Of a stretch of 64,000 nt of DNA, positions 61,889-64,000 are shown piece by piece. Below the pieces are notes generated by a model that saw only the letters and a list, made by a program, of their open reading frames with translations, did not search any database and was not told where the DNA came from. Positions within the stretch are counted from its first letter, which is position 1, and every line of letters starts with the position of its first letter. The position numbers were made by a program, and so were the translations under genes. Origin of the DNA: Mycobacterium sp. (GTDB taxonomy: Bacteria; Actinomycetota; Actinomycetes; Mycobacteriales; Mycobacteriaceae); the NCBI RefSeq assembly GCF_025965855.1, contig NZ_JAOPWB010000192.1:1-64000 (forward strand). Reading direction: 5' to 3'.

Positions 61889-62917
61889 GATATCAATCAC
61901 GAAGCGGTAGCGCACGTCGCTGGCGAGCACGCGCTCGTAGGCCTCATTGATGTAGTCGGGCTCGATGAGCTCGATCTCGGGCGTGACATCGTGCTCGGCG
62001 CAGAAGGCCAGCATCTCCTGCGTCTCGGCGATCCCGCCTATATTCGACCCGGACAGGCTGCGCCGCGCCAGGGCCAGCGGGAACGCCGGCACCTCCATGG
62101 GGTGCTCCGGGATGCCCAGCTCGACCAGCGTCCCGTCGACGTCCAGCAGGTTGAGGTAGTCGCCGAGGTTCAGGTTGGCCGACACGGTGTTGAGGATCAG
62201 GTCGAAGCTGCCGCGCAACTTGACGAAGGTGTCGGGATCGGCCGTCGCGTAATAGTGGCTCGCGCCCAGGCGCAGTCCGTCTTCCATCTTCTTCAGCGAC
62301 TGCGACAGCACCGTCACCTCGGCGCCCATCGCCGCGCCCAGCTTGACGCCCATGTGGCCCAGCCCGCCCAGGCCTATGATCGCCAGGCGGATGTTCTCGC
62401 CGGCTTTCCAGTGCCGCAGCGGCGAGAACAGCGTGATGCCGGCGCACAGCAACGGCGCCGCCTTGTCCAGCGGCAACGAGTCGGGGATGCGCACGGCGAA
62501 GTTCTCGTCGACGACGACCGCCTGGCTGTAGCCGCCCTGTGTCGGCGTGCCGTCTTTGTCGATGGAGTTGTAGGTGAAGGTCGCGCCCGGCTTGCAGTAC
62601 TGCTCGAGCCCGGCCTTACAGCTGCTGCACTGGCCGCAGGAGTTCACCATGCAGCCCACGCCGACGTGGTCGCCCACCTTGTGCTTGGTGACGTCGGAGC
62701 CGACCGCGGTGACCACACCGGCGATCTCGTGGCCCGGGACCACGGGGTAATTCGGTTGACCCCATTCGCCTTTGACGGTGTGGATGTCCGAGTGGCAGAT
62801 CCCGGCGTACTTGATGTCGATGGCGACGTCGTGCGGGCCGGGGTCGCGACGGTCGATGGTGGTCTTGGTCAGCGGTTCAGTCGCCGAGGTGGCGGCGTAC
62901 GCCGAAACTGTGCTCAT
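61877..62917 (-). CDS. adhC: Zinc-dependent NADP alcohol dehydrogenase AdhC
   Basis: The 346-residue product is a zinc alcohol dehydrogenase of the cinnamyl-alcohol/YahK group, matching Rv3045. Catalytic-zinc residues are in [20 protein letters not shown] and GHEIAGVV; the structural zinc is bound by [15 protein letters not shown]; the coenzyme loop is [23 protein letters not shown] 62917 has AGAGGGA upstream. Confidence 0.94.
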   Translation of the reverse strand: MSTVSAYAATSATEPLTKTTIDRRDPGPHDVAIDIKYAGICHSDIHTVKGEWGQPNYPVVPGHEIAGVVTAVGSDVTKHKVGDHVGVGCMVNSCGQCSSCKAGLEQYCKPGATFTYNSIDKDGTPTQGGYSQAVVVDENFAVRIPDSLPLDKAAPLLCAGITLFSPLRHWKAGENIRLAIIGLGGLGHMGVKLGAAMGAEVTVLSQSLKKMEDGLRLGASHYYATADPDTFVKLRGSFDLILNTVSANLNLGDYLNLLDVDGTLVELGIPEHPMEVPAFPLALARRSLSGSNIGGIAETQEMLAFCAEHDVTPEIELIEPDYINEAYERVLASDVRYRFVIDISSL

Positions 62918-62955
62918 GAATATCCCTCTTTGATTTCGATGCGTCATCAAGAAGT

Positions 62956-62963
62956 TTAGCTAA
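62956..62963. promoter_or_regulatory. TTAGCTAA palindrome upstream of adhC
   Basis: TTAGCTAA is self-complementary and is followed by GGTAA, partly like the iron-regulator IdeR box. It lies 39 bases before the adhC ATG. Only about half of a full IdeR site matches, so the assignment is weak. Confidence 0.3.
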
Positions 62964-63046
62964 GGTAATGTTCTCGGGCCACTGGGCCGGGTGGCACACC
63001 CGAATGCCAGCTTATGACGATGCGTGCCCGGCGGCCGCGCGGGCGG

Positions 63047-64000
63047 CTAGTTGATCGCGGCGTTGACCAGGCGCAGGTCGTCGACGATGCCACGGGCGGC
63101 GATCAGGCCCTCGCCGGTTTGCCACACCTCGTCGTTGACGACGTAGACCCGGTTGTCGTGATTGGCGGACAGCTTGCGCCACGGGTCGCTGTCCAGGACG
63201 GCGGCGGCCCGATCCGCGGCGGCCGGCGTGGCGCACGACACGTAGACGACGTCGGCGTCGGCGGCTGAAAGATCCGGATTCTTCGCGAGGTCGGCGTCGG
63301 TGGCGCCGATCTCGATGTAGGCCTTGTCGGTGAACCGCTGGGCGGCCGGCCGGTCCACCCCGACCGCGCCGAGCACACTGGCGGGGAAGTTGTTGGCCCC
63401 GTACACCCGGATCGTGGTGGTGGTCAGCTGCACGATCGACGCCTGGAAGTGGGACGCGTCATGCGTCGCCCCGATCTGGGTGGCCCGCTGCGTGAAGCCG
63501 TTGATCAGCGCGTCGACGGCGGCGGCGCGCGCCGTGGCGGCGCCGACACCACGCAGGTTGTCCTGCCAGGCCGCGCCGGGCGCGGCCGTGAACACGGTCG
63601 GGGCGATCGCGGCGAGGCGCGGGTACAGCCTGGGGGTCAGGCCTTGCGACCCCAGGATCAGGTCGGGGTGGGCCGCGGCGATGCCGGCCAGGTCGGGGTT
63701 AGTGCGGGTGCCGACGCCGGGCAGGCCGTGCACCGCGTTGCCCAGATACGAGGGCTGGCTCGACGAGCCGTCCGGCAGCGCGGCGGCGACCACCCGCGAT
63801 TGCAGGCCAAGCGCGCACAGGGCGTCGAGCTGGTCACCGGAGAGCACCACGATGCGCCGTGCGTCGGCAGGGACCGCGACCGTGTCGGGGGTGACGCCCG
63901 CGGCGTTGCGGGCCTGTCGTGTCGGCGACCCCGGATCGGCCGCCGCGGCATCACGCGCGCACGACTCGTCGGGCTTGCGATCGTTGCCCAGCACCCCGGC
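63047..64000 (-). CDS. fecB: Periplasmic iron-siderophore binding lipoprotein FecB, partial
   Basis: The frame runs off the right edge, so the N-terminus (signal/lipoprotein region) is missing. The visible 317 codons match FecB (Rv3044): LGNDRKPDESCARDAAAADP, RIVVLSGDQLDALCALGLQS, AAHPDLILGSQGLTPRLYPR, and RVYVVNDEVWQTGEGLIAAR. It belongs to the type III solute-binding family for iron-siderophore complexes. Lies upstream of adhC on the same strand. Confidence 0.92.
   Translation of the reverse strand, partial: AGVLGNDRKPDESCARDAAAADPGSPTRQARNAAGVTPDTVAVPADARRIVVLSGDQLDALCALGLQSRVVAAALPDGSSSQPSYLGNAVHGLPGVGTRTNPDLAGIAAAHPDLILGSQGLTPRLYPRLAAIAPTVFTAAPGAAWQDNLRGVGAATARAAAVDALINGFTQRATQIGATHDASHFQASIVQLTTTTIRVYGANNFPASVLGAVGVDRPAAQRFTDKAYIEIGATDADLAKNPDLSAADADVVYVSCATPAAADRAAAVLDSDPWRKLSANHDNRVYVVNDEVWQTGEGLIAARGIVDDLRLVNAAIN

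Overview
The window is high-GC actinobacterial DNA and almost certainly comes from a Mycobacterium. Markers are a PE protein with a PE-PPE hydrolase domain, a DUF732 secreted protein, a homologue of the DosR-regulon protein Rv1733c, several F420-dependent enzymes, and a right half that follows the M. tuberculosis gene order Rv3063 to Rv3044 in inverted orientation (cstA, ligB, fadE22, tandem GntR, cyp136, TetR, SDR, dinP, TetR, FMN reductase, nrdH-nrdI-nrdE, TetR, monooxygenase, nrdF2, DUF3349, adhC, fecB). The species is not determined. No rRNA, tRNA, CRISPR array, insertion sequence or phage gene was found.

Region 1 (1-16.6 kb) is accessory and mostly plus-strand. It starts with an SDR and a PPOX/F420 oxidoreductase pair that now reads as one frame. 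A gene-poor, visibly more AT-rich and decayed stretch follows (2.2-4.95 kb), holding a His-rich 69-residue protein, a GarA-like FHA protein and two gene remnants joined head to head. Next come stress and ion genes (HdeD-like membrane protein, Rv1733c-like protein, FMN reductase, Kup potassium transporter). The region ends with a co-oriented metabolic cluster: YWTD beta-propeller, 3-hydroxyacyl-CoA dehydrogenase, CoA transferase with apparently permuted halves, pirin, FMN reductase, MaoC hydratase, and a SigH-like ECF sigma factor with no visible anti-sigma gene.

Region 2 (16.8-31 kb) is mixed: DUF732, PE-PPE hydrolase, a DECR-like SDR, glycogen phosphorylase, a DHA2 drug transporter, a secreted C39-like peptidase, DoxX, an F420 (FGD-like) oxidoreductase, an SDR, polyphosphate kinase 2, an Hsp70-like ATPase, and a translationally coupled pair of tiny proteins.

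Region 3 (31-64 kb) is the Rv3063-Rv3044 block with insertions: an SDR before fadE22; a DUF35/thiolase pair after it; a MEDS-ATPase regulator and a stand-alone LeuA-regulatory-like protein before cyp136; and about 5.5 kb (uspA, two SDR/oxidoreductase units, SRPBCC protein and three TetR regulators) that separates nrdE and the monooxygenase from nrdF2. This region is rich in readable regulatory DNA. There are perfect or near-perfect palindromes at most of the TetR genes, a shared palindrome in front of fadE22 and the thiolase pair that fits the neighbouring FadR-type regulator, paired NrdR-like boxes with the same 32-bp spacing in front of nrdH and nrdF2, and several long intergenic stem-loops.

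The central physiological theme of region 3 is DNA precursor supply (class Ib ribonucleotide reductase), lipid and CoA-ester oxidation, and redox chemistry under local TetR/FadR control.
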